A stretch of 64,000 nt of DNA from Pedobacter kyonggii. Lineage in GTDB: Bacteria; Bacteroidota; Bacteroidia; Sphingobacteriales; Sphingobacteriaceae. The stretch spans positions 1 through 64,000 of the forward strand of contig NZ_SIXF01000030.1 of the NCBI RefSeq assembly GCF_004310665.1. Reading direction: 5' to 3'. Positions 52,158 to 62,084 of this stretch are shown in pieces. How positions within the stretch are numbered: the stretch's first letter is position 1; each line of letters starts with the position of its first letter. The position numbers were made by a program, and so were the translations under genes. The notes under the pieces are model-generated. The model saw only the letters and a program-made list of their open reading frames with translations, was not told the origin of the DNA and did no database searches.

Positions 52158-52709
52158 TTATAATTTGAAATTATATCCTAATCTCAGGTTAAATTGACCG
52201 GTTTTCATGAAATAGAGATCAGAAGCACTATTGTTTACATAACCTTCGTATTTTATGCCAAGATCTAAACCATTTTTCCACTCATAGCCTAAACCGCCTG
52301 TATAAATAAAGTTCATGTTAGCACCATCTTTTATAGCCAAACCCGAACCTAATTCAGTACTTAAATACATTCTCTCGATCGGAAATACTCTAACACCTCC
52401 TAATAAAGGGATAAATTCGAATTTAAGCGGACTTCCTTTCCATTTTAATCTGGTATAACCACCTGAGGCAGTAACGGCCACGTAAGGGCTTAAATCATAT
52501 TGAAGTCTTACATCTGCACCATAACCATAATCCATTTCAGACTTGTCTGGAAATAATCCACCGTTTACGCCTACGCCGATTTTAAAAGCCATACCGCTTC
52601 CCGATGTCATTGGTTCAGTAGACCCCATAGTTTGTGCCTTTAGATTTGAAGTGGTTAAAATTGCAAGGGCTGTTAATGTCGTTGCAAAAAGTTTAGTAAC
52701 TGTTTTCAT
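52158..52709 (-). CDS. Small outer-membrane beta-barrel protein (paralogue 1)
   Basis: 183 residues: signal peptide (about 1-25, LKAQ), then eight-or-so beta-strands ending in a C-terminal aromatic-type strand (FNLRLGYNFKL). Alternating Gly/aromatic pattern and a GLDLGIKYEGYV strand are shared with the next gene at 52858. OmpX/OmpW-type barrel, function unknown. Confidence 0.75.
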   Translation of the reverse strand: MKTVTKLFATTLTALAILTTSNLKAQTMGSTEPMTSGSGMAFKIGVGVNGGLFPDKSEMDYGYGADVRLQYDLSPYVAVTASGGYTRLKWKGSPLKFEFIPLLGGVRVFPIERMYLSTELGSGLAIKDGANMNFIYTGGLGYEWKNGLDLGIKYEGYVNNSASDLYFMKTGQFNLRLGYNFKL

Positions 52710-52812
52710 TTTGGATATTTTAAGTTATTAATTAAGGGTTTAGTTTATATACGTTAAAATATCTATGGTGGATTTTTAAATTTTCATTTTTTTCAGAATG
52801 TTATGAAATAAA

Positions 52813-52837
52813 AAAGCCCCCTAAAAAAGGAGGCTTT
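52813..52837 (-). terminator. Terminator after barrel gene 2
   Basis: On the minus strand AAAGCCTCCT (52837-52828) pairs with AGGGGGCTTT (52822-52813, one mismatch), followed by a T run, 21 bp after the stop of the gene at 52858. Confidence 0.75.
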
Positions 52838-52857
52838 AATAGTGTTTGTGATTAAGC

Positions 52858-53376
52858 TTATAGGCTAAATCCGTAAGCTAAACGTAGGCCAACATAACCA
52901 GTGCTGCTACCATCTCTAGCTAAGCCTTCGTATTTTACGCCTAAATCTAAACCGTTACTCCATGCATAACCCAGAGCTGGTGAATACACAAATGATGTTC
53001 CGCTACCTTCGTTTGTACCGAAACCAGCACCAAGCTCTGCTAAACCATACATACCAGAACCTGATTCATTAAAGAAATATTTAACGCCGGCTTTAACAGG
53101 AATGTAGCCGAAATCAGGAGCATCTATACCTGAATTGCCAATTTCTTTACCTAAGAAACGGGTATAACCAGCAGTAACGGGAATCGATAATTGTTTATCG
53201 ATGTCAAATTGATAACGTAAATCTGCACCAAGCGCTACACTGTATGCATCACTTGTTGGTATACCACCAAAAATACCGATTCCTAATTTTTGAGAAGATT
53301 GCGCGTTAGCATTTGTAGTAAAGAATAAAGCCACGACAGCTGCTGAAGTAGCAATGATTTTAGTAATTGTTTTCAT
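52858..53376 (-). CDS. Small outer-membrane beta-barrel protein (paralogue 2)
   Basis: 172 residues with a signal peptide (about 1-25, NANAQ) and a C-terminal barrel ending in LRLAYGFSL. Shares the GLDLGVKYEG strand and overall length with the gene at 52158, so the two are tandem paralogues. Each has its own terminator, so they are transcribed apart. Confidence 0.75.
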   Translation of the reverse strand: MKTITKIIATSAAVVALFFTTNANAQSSQKLGIGIFGGIPTSDAYSVALGADLRYQFDIDKQLSIPVTAGYTRFLGKEIGNSGIDAPDFGYIPVKAGVKYFFNESGSGMYGLAELGAGFGTNEGSGTSFVYSPALGYAWSNGLDLGVKYEGLARDGSSTGYVGLRLAYGFSL

Positions 53377-53492
53377 TTAAGATATTGTTTTTGAGTTAAA
53401 CTAATATGCTGCAACAAATACAAAGGTTGTGCCAAAAGGGCTTTTCTAATACCATTTAGGCCATAAACCAACATTAAGATGACCAATAGAAG

Positions 53493-54422
53493 TTAATTTT
53501 CGCGAAGTAAAACTTTTTCAATTGCCAACTGTTGTAAGAGGTTTGTGGGTGCTGATGCATCGAGCCAAATAATCTCAATATTGTCCTTTTCCATTTTCCT
53601 GAAAAAGGTATTTTGCCGTTTAGCATATTGGCAAATGGCGATGCCAAGTTTCAGTTTCAGCTCATCGAATGTAAATAACCCATCTAGATAATTGACGATA
53701 AATTTATATTCCAGGCCATAAAAAATCAATGTTTCCTTACTAATGCCTTCTTTAAGCAATTGTGCTATTTCCTCAATTAAGCCTGCTTTAAACCTTTCGT
53801 TCAGTCTCGTCAAAATTTTAGCTCTGGTTACTTCTACTTCATTCTTCAATCCAAAAATAATGGGTTTAATTTCGGGCCGCTCTACAGTTTCCAGCTGGTT
53901 ATGTTTCAAATATTCTGCTATTTCTAATGCACGGATCAATCTCTTCTTTGAGGATAAATCAACATGATCAATATTCTGGCTATTATCACTTTGCAATTTT
54001 GAAATTAACGCTTCTTTCGATAATAAATTTAGTTGATCTCTTAATTTTTGATTTACGGGAATGGCAGTAAAAGTTTGATTTTGCAAAAGGCTATGGATAT
54101 ACATTCCTGTTCCGCCACAGAGAATAGGAATTTTGTTTTTTTTTGTTATGGTTTCAAAAGCCTCGTAGAAGTCGTTTTTAAAAGCATCTACATGATAACG
54201 TTCGCCAGGTGCTAAAATATCGATTAAATGATAAGGAATTGTTTTACCGTTAATGTGATATTCCTGCAAATCTTTCCCAGTACCAATATCCATCCGTTTA
54301 AAAATCTGACGACTATCGGCACTAATAATTTCGCCATTAAACGCATCAGCAACGCTTACAGCAAGTTTCGTTTTGCCAGAAGCTGTTGCCCCTAAAATGA
54401 TGATGAGATTATGCTGATCCAT
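53493..54422 (-). CDS. miaA: tRNA dimethylallyltransferase
   Basis: Adds the isopentenyl group to A37 of tRNAs reading U-first codons. 309 residues: P-loop LGATASGKTKLAV (about 10-22), ISADSRQIFKRMDIGTGK, GGTGMYIHSLL, and RLIRALE. Start codon overlaps the stop of the upstream gene (TAATG at 54420-54424), so the two are translationally coupled. Confidence 0.96.
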   Translation of the reverse strand: MDQHNLIIILGATASGKTKLAVSVADAFNGEIISADSRQIFKRMDIGTGKDLQEYHINGKTIPYHLIDILAPGERYHVDAFKNDFYEAFETITKKNKIPILCGGTGMYIHSLLQNQTFTAIPVNQKLRDQLNLLSKEALISKLQSDNSQNIDHVDLSSKKRLIRALEIAEYLKHNQLETVERPEIKPIIFGLKNEVEVTRAKILTRLNERFKAGLIEEIAQLLKEGISKETLIFYGLEYKFIVNYLDGLFTFDELKLKLGIAICQYAKRQNTFFRKMEKDNIEIIWLDASAPTNLLQQLAIEKVLLREN

Positions 54423-55204
54423 TAAAACTTAAGAATAAACTTTAAACTTCCTGTATTAAATACCTCCTGTGCAAAAAACTTATGATCTTTATTGAGCTGA
54501 CGATTTAGATTTTTATCCAGAATATAAGTTTGCGGCTCCAAAATTGCGGTTTGCTTAAAACCTAATTTGATATAGGCCTCTCCTGCCGACCAGTCGCGAT
54601 CTGCATAAGTCATCAGGTCATTAGGTTTATGTATTTCAACGAAAAAAGCAATCAACTTGCTAAGCCCTCCAGTAATAGAATAGCCAGCTTTAACGGCAAA
54701 CCTGATCAATTCTGCCGATCTATAATTTTCGGTATGGTTCATTTTGCGTAGTGCCGAAAAAGTAGCAACCGCTACAAGCGCCTCTTTTTCAAATAAACCA
54801 ATTTTATATCGGCTGCTTACTGAGCCCTGCAAGTGATTTTCAATTAAAAATGAATCGGCAACGGGTTTAGTAATTTTGAATACTTTGGTTTTTCTACCGT
54901 GGATACGGATATTTTTTCCAAGCAAAGATTTAATTCTCGCTAAAACCTGATCCGGTTTTGATTGCCACAGATCTTCCCAGAGATGAATGAGTTTAATACC
55001 TTCCTGACGATATTTTTCCTGTAGCCCAATGAGGTGTTGTGAGGTAAATTTATTGTTTAAACTTACGAGATGAATAATCAATTGAGGATCAATCCGTAAT
55101 AATTGAAAGTCATGCGCTATAAAAAAAAAGCACCCAATTTTGTTATTAGCAAGGGCTAAGCTTAATTGATGATGCCAGTTAACGTCAAAAGTTAAATTAT
55201 TCAA
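54422..55204 (-). CDS. Hef/Vsr-like + GNAT-like protein, coupled to miaA
   Basis: 260 residues. The middle (EKYRQEGIKLIHLWEDLWQSK, about 65-85) and the segment GRKTKVFKIT...FLIENHLQGSVSSRYKIGLF, SAELIRF and LMTYADRDWSAGEAYIKLGF look, from memory, like the fold of phage Hef-type proteins, combining a Vsr-endonuclease-like part and a GNAT-like C-terminal half. The usual Vsr catalytic Asp/His pattern is not seen in the N-terminal part, so nuclease activity is doubtful. It overlaps miaA by one base. Not an ordinary housekeeping partner of MiaA, so role is open. Confidence 0.55.
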   Translation of the reverse strand: MNNLTFDVNWHHQLSLALANNKIGCFFFIAHDFQLLRIDPQLIIHLVSLNNKFTSQHLIGLQEKYRQEGIKLIHLWEDLWQSKPDQVLARIKSLLGKNIRIHGRKTKVFKITKPVADSFLIENHLQGSVSSRYKIGLFEKEALVAVATFSALRKMNHTENYRSAELIRFAVKAGYSITGGLSKLIAFFVEIHKPNDLMTYADRDWSAGEAYIKLGFKQTAILEPQTYILDKNLNRQLNKDHKFFAQEVFNTGSLKFILKF

Positions 55205-55258
55205 TCAGTAGAAGGTTTTTTAGAAAAATTATCTACTGCAAATTTAACCATCAGATTG

Positions 55259-55621
55259 TTAAATCCATTCTTTTTCTTTAAAGTTAGTATGGATAATTTC
55301 TACCAGAGTTTCTACTTCTTTTAATTTGGAATCATCGAGTGCTGAAATTGTCAATCCTGCTTTGCTTTTGCCAAAATCGCTTAAATTATGATTTGTAGTG
55401 GAAAATTCATCTGTATTGATTTTAACTTCTACAGCATTTCCATTGATATAGACACCTGTAAAAAAGCGTTCAGTCACTTTTTCGCCTTTTAATTCAATGT
55501 TTTTTTCACTATAAAGGTCATACCCGTTTTCCGAATTTTCGTGTACCGTATATCCGCGGGTGGCATAGGGCTGTATTCCGGCTCTAATGGTCTGGAAAAT
55601 TTCAACAAGATCAGTTTTCAT
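55259..55621 (-). CDS. Hypothetical protein, 120 residues
   Basis: No family recognised. Soluble, acidic, alpha/beta: a helical N-terminus (MKTDLVEIFQTIRAGIQPYATRGY), a beta-rich core (YDLYSEKNIELKGEKVTERFFTGVYINGNAVEVKINTD) and a C-terminal helix. It has normal codon use and a plausible ATG. It lies between the miaA unit and the metallo-hydrolase gene, 54 bp from each side. Confidence 0.65.
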   Translation of the reverse strand: MKTDLVEIFQTIRAGIQPYATRGYTVHENSENGYDLYSEKNIELKGEKVTERFFTGVYINGNAVEVKINTDEFSTTNHNLSDFGKSKAGLTISALDDSKLKEVETLVEIIHTNFKEKEWI

Positions 55622-55673
55622 AATTGTATTTGATTTTAGAATTAAACACCATAGTACAATTATTGTTTAGTTT

Positions 55674-56768
55674 TTATTCCTCAAGCCACCAGTTTTCTGT
55701 CGGTAAATATTGATTTAAAATTATTGTTTCTCCCAATCTTGGGGTAACCAAAGGAAGCTGCTTTGCTGATGCAGCTAAAACCACTCTTTTAATGGGCTCG
55801 TTCCAGGGATGCATGGCTAAGCTAAATTTGCCCCAATGCACCGGCATTAAAACTTTTGCTTTTAAATCGATAGTGGCCTGCACAGTTTCTTCAGGAAACA
55901 TATGGATGTACGGCCAATAGGCATTGTATTGTCCACATTCGAGCAAAGCTAAATCGAAAGGGCCAAACTCCTCGCCTATTTTGGCGAAGTGTGTATCATA
56001 GCCAGAATCGCCTCCCAAAAATAGTTGGTAGTTTTCAGTTTTCAATACAAAGGCCGACCAAAGCGTTTGATTTCTTTTAAATTTTCTTCCGGTAAAATGC
56101 CTTGCCGGAACTGCTGTTAACCTCAGGCTATTAAATAATGTTAGCGATTCGTTCCAGCACAATTCATTGATCTTATCAGCTTTAATTCCCCATTTTTCTA
56201 AATGTTCTCCTACTCCCAGCGAAGTAACTATGGTTTTAACTTGTGGTGCAATTTTTAAAATGCTATTATAATCCAGGTGATCGTAATGATCGTGTGTGAT
56301 GAGCAGGATATCGATATTTTTAAATTCTTCTGCTTTTACAACGTCTGTACCTAAAAAAGCCTTACTCCCAATAAATGAAAATGGAGATGGGGTTTTGCTA
56401 AAAACTGGATCAACCAGAATTCTTAAACCGTCTATTTTGATTAGGTAAGATGAATGCCCAAACCAGGTAATTTCAGGAGCATCGCCTTTAGGACTACCGT
56501 TTAGGTTAGGTGCAATATAAGGAAGTGCTTTATCTGGAGCTTTATTAGGGTGTTTTTCGAAAAGGAATGCGTTTAAAACCTTAAAAAAGCTTACACCTTC
56601 AGGCTGCATTGGGGTAAAGGATAGGTTTTGCAATGCACCTTCCTTATAATTGGGCAATTGGTAGATTTTCGCTAACCTTTGATTTTTTGGTAAACGGCCA
56701 AAAACCGGAAGATTGATGATTACAAAAAATGCAATCGCCATAACTAATATGATATATAATGTGATCAT
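55674..56768 (-). CDS. MBL-fold metallo-hydrolase (NAPE-PLD/UlaG-like)
   Basis: 364 residues with an N-terminal membrane anchor (about 2-22, ITLYIILVMAIAFFVIINLP) and a metallo-beta-lactamase fold: ITWFGHSSYLIKIDGLRILVDPVF, THDHYDHLDY (HxHxDH), later GGDSGYDTH and PVHWGKF. The shape matches NAPE-PLD-type phospholipase D / UlaG-like hydrolases, with two-zinc sites. Substrate unknown. Confidence 0.85.
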   Translation of the reverse strand: MITLYIILVMAIAFFVIINLPVFGRLPKNQRLAKIYQLPNYKEGALQNLSFTPMQPEGVSFFKVLNAFLFEKHPNKAPDKALPYIAPNLNGSPKGDAPEITWFGHSSYLIKIDGLRILVDPVFSKTPSPFSFIGSKAFLGTDVVKAEEFKNIDILLITHDHYDHLDYNSILKIAPQVKTIVTSLGVGEHLEKWGIKADKINELCWNESLTLFNSLRLTAVPARHFTGRKFKRNQTLWSAFVLKTENYQLFLGGDSGYDTHFAKIGEEFGPFDLALLECGQYNAYWPYIHMFPEETVQATIDLKAKVLMPVHWGKFSLAMHPWNEPIKRVVLAASAKQLPLVTPRLGETIILNQYLPTENWWLEE

Positions 56769-56861
56769 TTCAATTAAAATAAAAAACCAAAGTAGGAATA
56801 TGCTTTTAAAAAAATCAGATCACAGCTATATATGACGTATGGATTACTTCAGTGAAAGAAA

Positions 56862-56890
56862 AAAAGTCCTTCTATAATTGAAGGACTTTT
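56862..56890 (-). terminator. Terminator after SusD gene
   Basis: On the minus strand AAAAGTCCTTC (56890-56880) pairs exactly with GAAGGACTTTT (56872-56862), followed by a T-rich run, 20 bp after the SusD stop. Likely end of the SusCD operon. Confidence 0.85.
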
Positions 56891-56909
56891 AATTGTGAGT
56901 GGTAGCGCG

Positions 56910-58466
56910 TTATTTTAATAGCCACATGGTTTGATTTACATCGTCGCTACCGCCATACTGACTTGCAACTGCAAGAGATAGATTAGCCGAATTGTAACTC
57001 AGTTCATTTGATGGGTATAGCCACCTTAAAGGAAAGTTTGTTGAGGGTGAGTTTAGGTTTGTTGAAGCATTAAGCTTAAATACCGGATATCCTGTCCTCC
57101 TGTTCTCAAACCATCCCTGGTATTTATTTCCCTGTAAAAAACTAGCTAAATATTTTTGCGTAATTACTTGTGCAATCTGCTGCTCACTACTACCTGTTAG
57201 TACAACGCTGGCTGGGAAGGCATCAATATACGCGGCATCCATTTTCATGTTATGATGATAGTCGGAAAGATCAGGCGTGTACTGTGCAATAAACTTCATA
57301 GAATTAGTAATCCCGTTTGCATAATAAGTTTGTGCTGTAGTACCTGTTATCCAGCCACGTATAGTTGCTTCTGCCAGAATAAACTGCAGGTCCCAATAAT
57401 TAAAAACACCCACAGGTTCAGCATTTACAAGATTTACATACCTGATATTGATATCGGTATAATCTTTATTTACCCTTCTGGTCTGCAAGCTCGAAAACGA
57501 ATCTGAAGGCTCTATACTTGGATAAGCGGAAATGTCAGACTGTGAAACACCAGCAGTAATTTTAACAGGTGATGGTTTGGCATAATAAAACAGTCTCTTA
57601 TCATTTGTTGCCTTTAATGGTTCTAACAATACATTGGTCAACATGGTATAATTAGATTTCACAAAAGAATTGCCAGATCCGGCTGGGACATCGCTCCAAG
57701 GATAATTTTGACCAGCTGTAGCATTGTAAGCAAGTGCAAAATTATCCTTATAATCTCTCATTAATGGACGGTTGCTTACAATATCCTTAAAGCGTTCAAT
57801 TACCTTTAGATCGGCATCGCCTGTTTTTTTGTAGAGGTTGATGAGTACATGTAGCTCAAAACTATTGACCAATCTTCTCCATTTATCGGTATTGCCTGCA
57901 AAAATCGGATCGCCTTCGAAATTTGAACCTGCTGCGAATAAGGTATTGGCTAGATCTAATTCGTTTAATATGCCAAGAAAGACTGTTTTTTGAGTGTCAT
58001 ACTTGGGCTGTAATATCGCATCCGATTCTCCTTTTACAGCTTCGGTATATGGAACATCTCCTACTTGCATGGTTGTCATAAAGAACTGCCATGCCCTAAT
58101 GAAATGTCCTAAGGCCCGATAAGATTTTTTAAGTCCTTCATCAGTTGCATAATTTTCCATCGGAGCAACATTACGCAATAAGGCTATTCTATTAAAATCG
58201 GTACGGCTTATTTTGTTGTACTGAAAGTTTTCCTGGCCTTCTCCCCAAGTTAAATATTTAGACAGTAGAAATGGTTGCATAAAAGATTTGGTGCTGCTGA
58301 TATCGCTCCTGGTGATATTTAAAATCATACTTGTAGCCAGCATAGCCGAATTTACCTGGGTAGTTGCATTCGGATTGGTATTAATGGCCTCAAACTTTTT
58401 ACAGCCATTGCTTATCATTACAAATACAGGTAGTAATAAGGTATATTTAAAAAAATTACTTTTCAT
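56910..58466 (-). CDS. SusD/RagB-type nutrient-binding lipoprotein
   Basis: 518 residues with a lipoprotein signal (lipobox SNGC, about Cys22) and a helical TPR-like SusD fold (SusD-like_2 type: FEAINTNPNATTQVN near the start, DYKDNFALAYNATAGQNYPW, and FILAEATIRGW / LASFLQGNKYQGWFENRR near the end). It caps the SusC channel and binds the ligand at the cell surface. It lies 27 bp downstream of susC on the same strand. Confidence 0.92.
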   Translation of the reverse strand: MKSNFFKYTLLLPVFVMISNGCKKFEAINTNPNATTQVNSAMLATSMILNITRSDISSTKSFMQPFLLSKYLTWGEGQENFQYNKISRTDFNRIALLRNVAPMENYATDEGLKKSYRALGHFIRAWQFFMTTMQVGDVPYTEAVKGESDAILQPKYDTQKTVFLGILNELDLANTLFAAGSNFEGDPIFAGNTDKWRRLVNSFELHVLINLYKKTGDADLKVIERFKDIVSNRPLMRDYKDNFALAYNATAGQNYPWSDVPAGSGNSFVKSNYTMLTNVLLEPLKATNDKRLFYYAKPSPVKITAGVSQSDISAYPSIEPSDSFSSLQTRRVNKDYTDINIRYVNLVNAEPVGVFNYWDLQFILAEATIRGWITGTTAQTYYANGITNSMKFIAQYTPDLSDYHHNMKMDAAYIDAFPASVVLTGSSEQQIAQVITQKYLASFLQGNKYQGWFENRRTGYPVFKLNASTNLNSPSTNFPLRWLYPSNELSYNSANLSLAVASQYGGSDDVNQTMWLLK

Positions 58467-58493
58467 AAAATGCGCTTTAAAAACAATAAATAA

Positions 58494-61400
58494 TTAGAAA
58501 CCTACTTTAATGTTAAAACCTACCATTCTCATTGATGGTGAGTTCAGGTTTTCTGTATCTACATCAGGATCGGAATATTTGAAATTCGTCCACATAAATA
58601 GGTTCTGGCCTGTTAAAGAAAATGATGCGCTCTTTAACCCTAATTTAGTCGCCGTTTTTGATGTCAAACGATAACCAAGCGAAATTTCACGCAGCTTGAT
58701 AAATGATTCATTCTGGACTCTGTTATCACCACCTCTGTACCATTGTGCGTAATCCTGATAACCTATTGGTACATCATTTATTGCATACTTACGGGTATCG
58801 CTGGTAATCTGTCCGTATCTATCGTAGGTAACACTACCTGATATCACTTTAACGCCTTGCCCTACATAATCATTCTTACCGAGTACAACTTGGTTATAGC
58901 GATATATGTTATCTGTTTCAGGCGCGGTGCCAGAATCGAACATCTTATCATAAATATAATTGTACATCAATCCACCGATTCGTCCATCGATGTTCAGTCC
59001 TAGTGACCAGTTTTTGTAGTTAAAATTATTGATAAAGCCAAAGCTGAAATCGGGATCGCCATAGCCTAATTTTTTAACATAATCGCTCCATACAGGATAA
59101 CCACTTTCGTGAATTACATTACCTTCAGGATCTTTTACCCAATAGTTATCGGTATAAGTATCCAATCTTTCGCCTTTTTTTACCCACAAATTATCGGCAG
59201 AATATACAGGATCCAGATTTACATAATAGCGATGCTGATTAGACCAATTGATGGTTGAATACCATTCGAAATTTTTGTTTCGGATTACAGAACCGTCAAC
59301 TGTAATTTCAAGTCCCCTTCTTTCGTAAGTTTCTTGCGTATTCACTAAAGTAGATGTGAAACCAGATGAAGCAGGAATAGCTGTACTCACCTGTTGGTCA
59401 TAGTAATATTTATTAAAATAGGCTACATCAAAATGCAGTCTTTTTTTGAATAGATAACCTGCAGCTCCAATTTCGTATGTTCTCTGAGAACTAGGAAGCA
59501 AGCTATTGCCTAACAATGATGCGGGATAGCTCGCTGAGTTTAAAGTATTCCAGGCAGCGGTAGTTGTACTGTAAGTTCTGTTGTTTGCGTATACTCCCAG
59601 AGCCGTTTTAAATACTGCCCAAGATCCACGGATTTTGAACATATCAATTACCTTTGGAAGTTTAACGAGCTCAGATACAACTATACTCGAACCAATTGAA
59701 GGGTAGAAATAAGAACGCGATTCTTTTGGTTGTGCGGAGTTCCAGTCATTTCTTCCTGTAAAATCAATAAAAATAGCATCATTATAACCAACTGACGCTC
59801 TTCCATATAAACTATTGATTTGTCTGGTACCATAAGTTTGAGAAACAGTTGGTGGTTCGACAGAACCTGCCAGAGAATAGAAGGTTGGCGAAATTAATCC
59901 ATTTTTTGTTGTTCCTTTTAAACTTTCATCGATATAATAGTAAACTGTTCCTCCTGCCAAGGCATCTATAGAAAACTTGTTCAGTTTCTTTTTATAGCTT
60001 AGAATCACATCATCGTTTGTGCTGAATCCTTTTGAATCATCAATGGAATACATTCCCTTGGCGTCCCATCCACTCCCGTTTACTGCGCCTCCACGGGTAG
60101 AGAAAATATTTGCTGTGGGATTACGGAAAGTTGTTTTGTTATTATAGTTATCATAACCTAAACGCACCAATAAATTGAAATCGTTGCTAATTTGATAAGT
60201 TGCGGTAACATTGGCGTTCATGGTATTGGTTTGGATTCCATTTAACTTTTCGTAAGCAATTAAATATGGGTTATCATACCAGTTGGTGTATATCCAGTTT
60301 TGTGTTTTATTGGGCACCTTCCAATAATCCTGGTAGTCGCGGATATCATATTCGGTTCCTGTCCACATCACCAATTGATACAGATAACCTTGGTTGTTGT
60401 AACCACCTCCCCAAACCTGATCGGCCCAACGACGGCTTATACCCATATGGCCTTCGAGTTTAAATTTATCACTCAATTTCATTTCGCCAGACATGGTTAA
60501 GTTTACCATATTTAGGTTTTGATTTGGAAACTGGCCCTTATTATAGATATCATTCAGACCAATCCTGAAACTTCCATTTTCGCCAGATTGGGCAATGCTT
60601 AGGTTATTGTTTAAAATAAGGCCATTTGACATGAAATTCTTTAAATTGTCTTTCCCTTTCGATTCCAAAAGCATGTTATCTTCAAACTGTTTGGTAACCG
60701 GGTTCCAATCCCTGGCCCTTATACCTGCATCCAACTTTGGCCCCCAAACATAATCGTTATCGATTACGCCATTTTGACCACGACCGTAAGCGCTTTGCAC
60801 TTCCGGGATAGCGAGAAAACCCAGCGAAGTCATGGTGTTGCTATTCACATCAATAGAAAGCCCCTTGCCGGCTGCACCTTTTTTTGTTGTAATTAAAAGT
60901 ACCCCACCAGATGCTCTTGAACCATATAGTGCCGATGCTGTTGGTCCTTTAAGTATATCCATACTTTCAATATCATCGGTAGGAATATCTCTCAATGACA
61001 AGTTACCGTAAGGTACCCCGTCTATAACTAATAAAGCATTTTCACCACGTAGTTCGATGGTTGGTCGGGCGTTAAACTCTGTTGAATTTTTAATGACCAA
61101 ACCAGAAACCCTGCCGGTTAGTGAGGTAGCCACATCTACGCCTTTAACAGTTTGTAAATCTTTACCGGCCACTTTTTGAACTGCATAACCTAACGATTTT
61201 TCTGATCGCTTAATGCCAAGTGCAGTAACTACTACATCAGTTAACTCTGTTGATGCAGGTTGTAAAATAATCGTGTAATTTTTACTATCGTTTATATTAA
61301 TTTCCCTTGAAATGTAGCCAATATAGGATATAACTAATGTTGAGCCTGCTGATGCGGTTAAAGAGAATGCACCATTCGCATCAGTTGTAGCACCTATTTT

Positions 61401-61865
61401 AGTTCCTTTAACCAAAATACTCGCTCCAACAATTGGTTGTCCAGTTTCATCGGTTACTTTTCCGCTGATGGTTTCGAATATTGACTTATATATAGGTTCA
61501 ATGGTCTTTTTGCGCAATACGATTGTTTTATCAAAAATCTTATAACTCAGTGGTTGATTTTTAAAACAAAGGTCCAATACCTGGTCAATAGGTGTGTTTT
61601 TTACATCAATACTTATTTTCTGAATATTTTGAAGCTCTAAATTATCGTACAGAAAAACATATGCGCTCTGTTTCTCTATCGATTTAAATATCACATCTAT
61701 TGGAACATTTCTTTGTTTCAACGTAATGTTCTGGCTGTAAACACCGGCGCTTACTTGACAGAGGCTTACTAATAACAATATTGCGGTTAGCTTCATCACC
61801 AATATTAATTGTGCAGGTTTACACCGTGTCTTAAATACGGTGTTAAAGAATGTAATAAAATTCAT
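58494..61865 (-). CDS. SusC/RagA TonB-dependent transporter with STN domain
   Basis: 1123 residues. Signal region (about 20-45), STN/secretin-like domain (about 50-120, DVIFKSIEKQSAYVFLYDN) that relays ligand status to FecR, a CarboxypepD_reg domain (about 135-215, ISGKVTDETGQPIVGASILVKGT), plug domain with SusC loop ENALLVIDGVPYGN, and a 22-strand barrel ending in GFNIKVGF. The gene is directly before SusD and downstream of FecR/sigma, a complete transducer set. Substrate not readable. Confidence 0.95.
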   Translation of the reverse strand: MNFITFFNTVFKTRCKPAQLILVMKLTAILLLVSLCQVSAGVYSQNITLKQRNVPIDVIFKSIEKQSAYVFLYDNLELQNIQKISIDVKNTPIDQVLDLCFKNQPLSYKIFDKTIVLRKKTIEPIYKSIFETISGKVTDETGQPIVGASILVKGTKIGATTDANGAFSLTASAGSTLVISYIGYISREININDSKNYTIILQPASTELTDVVVTALGIKRSEKSLGYAVQKVAGKDLQTVKGVDVATSLTGRVSGLVIKNSTEFNARPTIELRGENALLVIDGVPYGNLSLRDIPTDDIESMDILKGPTASALYGSRASGGVLLITTKKGAAGKGLSIDVNSNTMTSLGFLAIPEVQSAYGRGQNGVIDNDYVWGPKLDAGIRARDWNPVTKQFEDNMLLESKGKDNLKNFMSNGLILNNNLSIAQSGENGSFRIGLNDIYNKGQFPNQNLNMVNLTMSGEMKLSDKFKLEGHMGISRRWADQVWGGGYNNQGYLYQLVMWTGTEYDIRDYQDYWKVPNKTQNWIYTNWYDNPYLIAYEKLNGIQTNTMNANVTATYQISNDFNLLVRLGYDNYNNKTTFRNPTANIFSTRGGAVNGSGWDAKGMYSIDDSKGFSTNDDVILSYKKKLNKFSIDALAGGTVYYYIDESLKGTTKNGLISPTFYSLAGSVEPPTVSQTYGTRQINSLYGRASVGYNDAIFIDFTGRNDWNSAQPKESRSYFYPSIGSSIVVSELVKLPKVIDMFKIRGSWAVFKTALGVYANNRTYSTTTAAWNTLNSASYPASLLGNSLLPSSQRTYEIGAAGYLFKKRLHFDVAYFNKYYYDQQVSTAIPASSGFTSTLVNTQETYERRGLEITVDGSVIRNKNFEWYSTINWSNQHRYYVNLDPVYSADNLWVKKGERLDTYTDNYWVKDPEGNVIHESGYPVWSDYVKKLGYGDPDFSFGFINNFNYKNWSLGLNIDGRIGGLMYNYIYDKMFDSGTAPETDNIYRYNQVVLGKNDYVGQGVKVISGSVTYDRYGQITSDTRKYAINDVPIGYQDYAQWYRGGDNRVQNESFIKLREISLGYRLTSKTATKLGLKSASFSLTGQNLFMWTNFKYSDPDVDTENLNSPSMRMVGFNIKVGF

Positions 61866-62084
61866 GATTGAATTTGGGGTTTAAAACATTATAGCTTAGA
61901 TAACTTATTGTGTTCCTGTTGCAGATTCATCTGCACAGAAAAATTTATCTCTAAAACGATGGCAGAAAATGGTACGAACACTTCTGCGCATTTGTTCAGA
62001 GAAAATTAACTCGAATGGTCTTTTCTTTGTGTATTATATCCTCATATATTTTGGTTTGTTTAGTTATTTATTTGGTTTTGTTGT

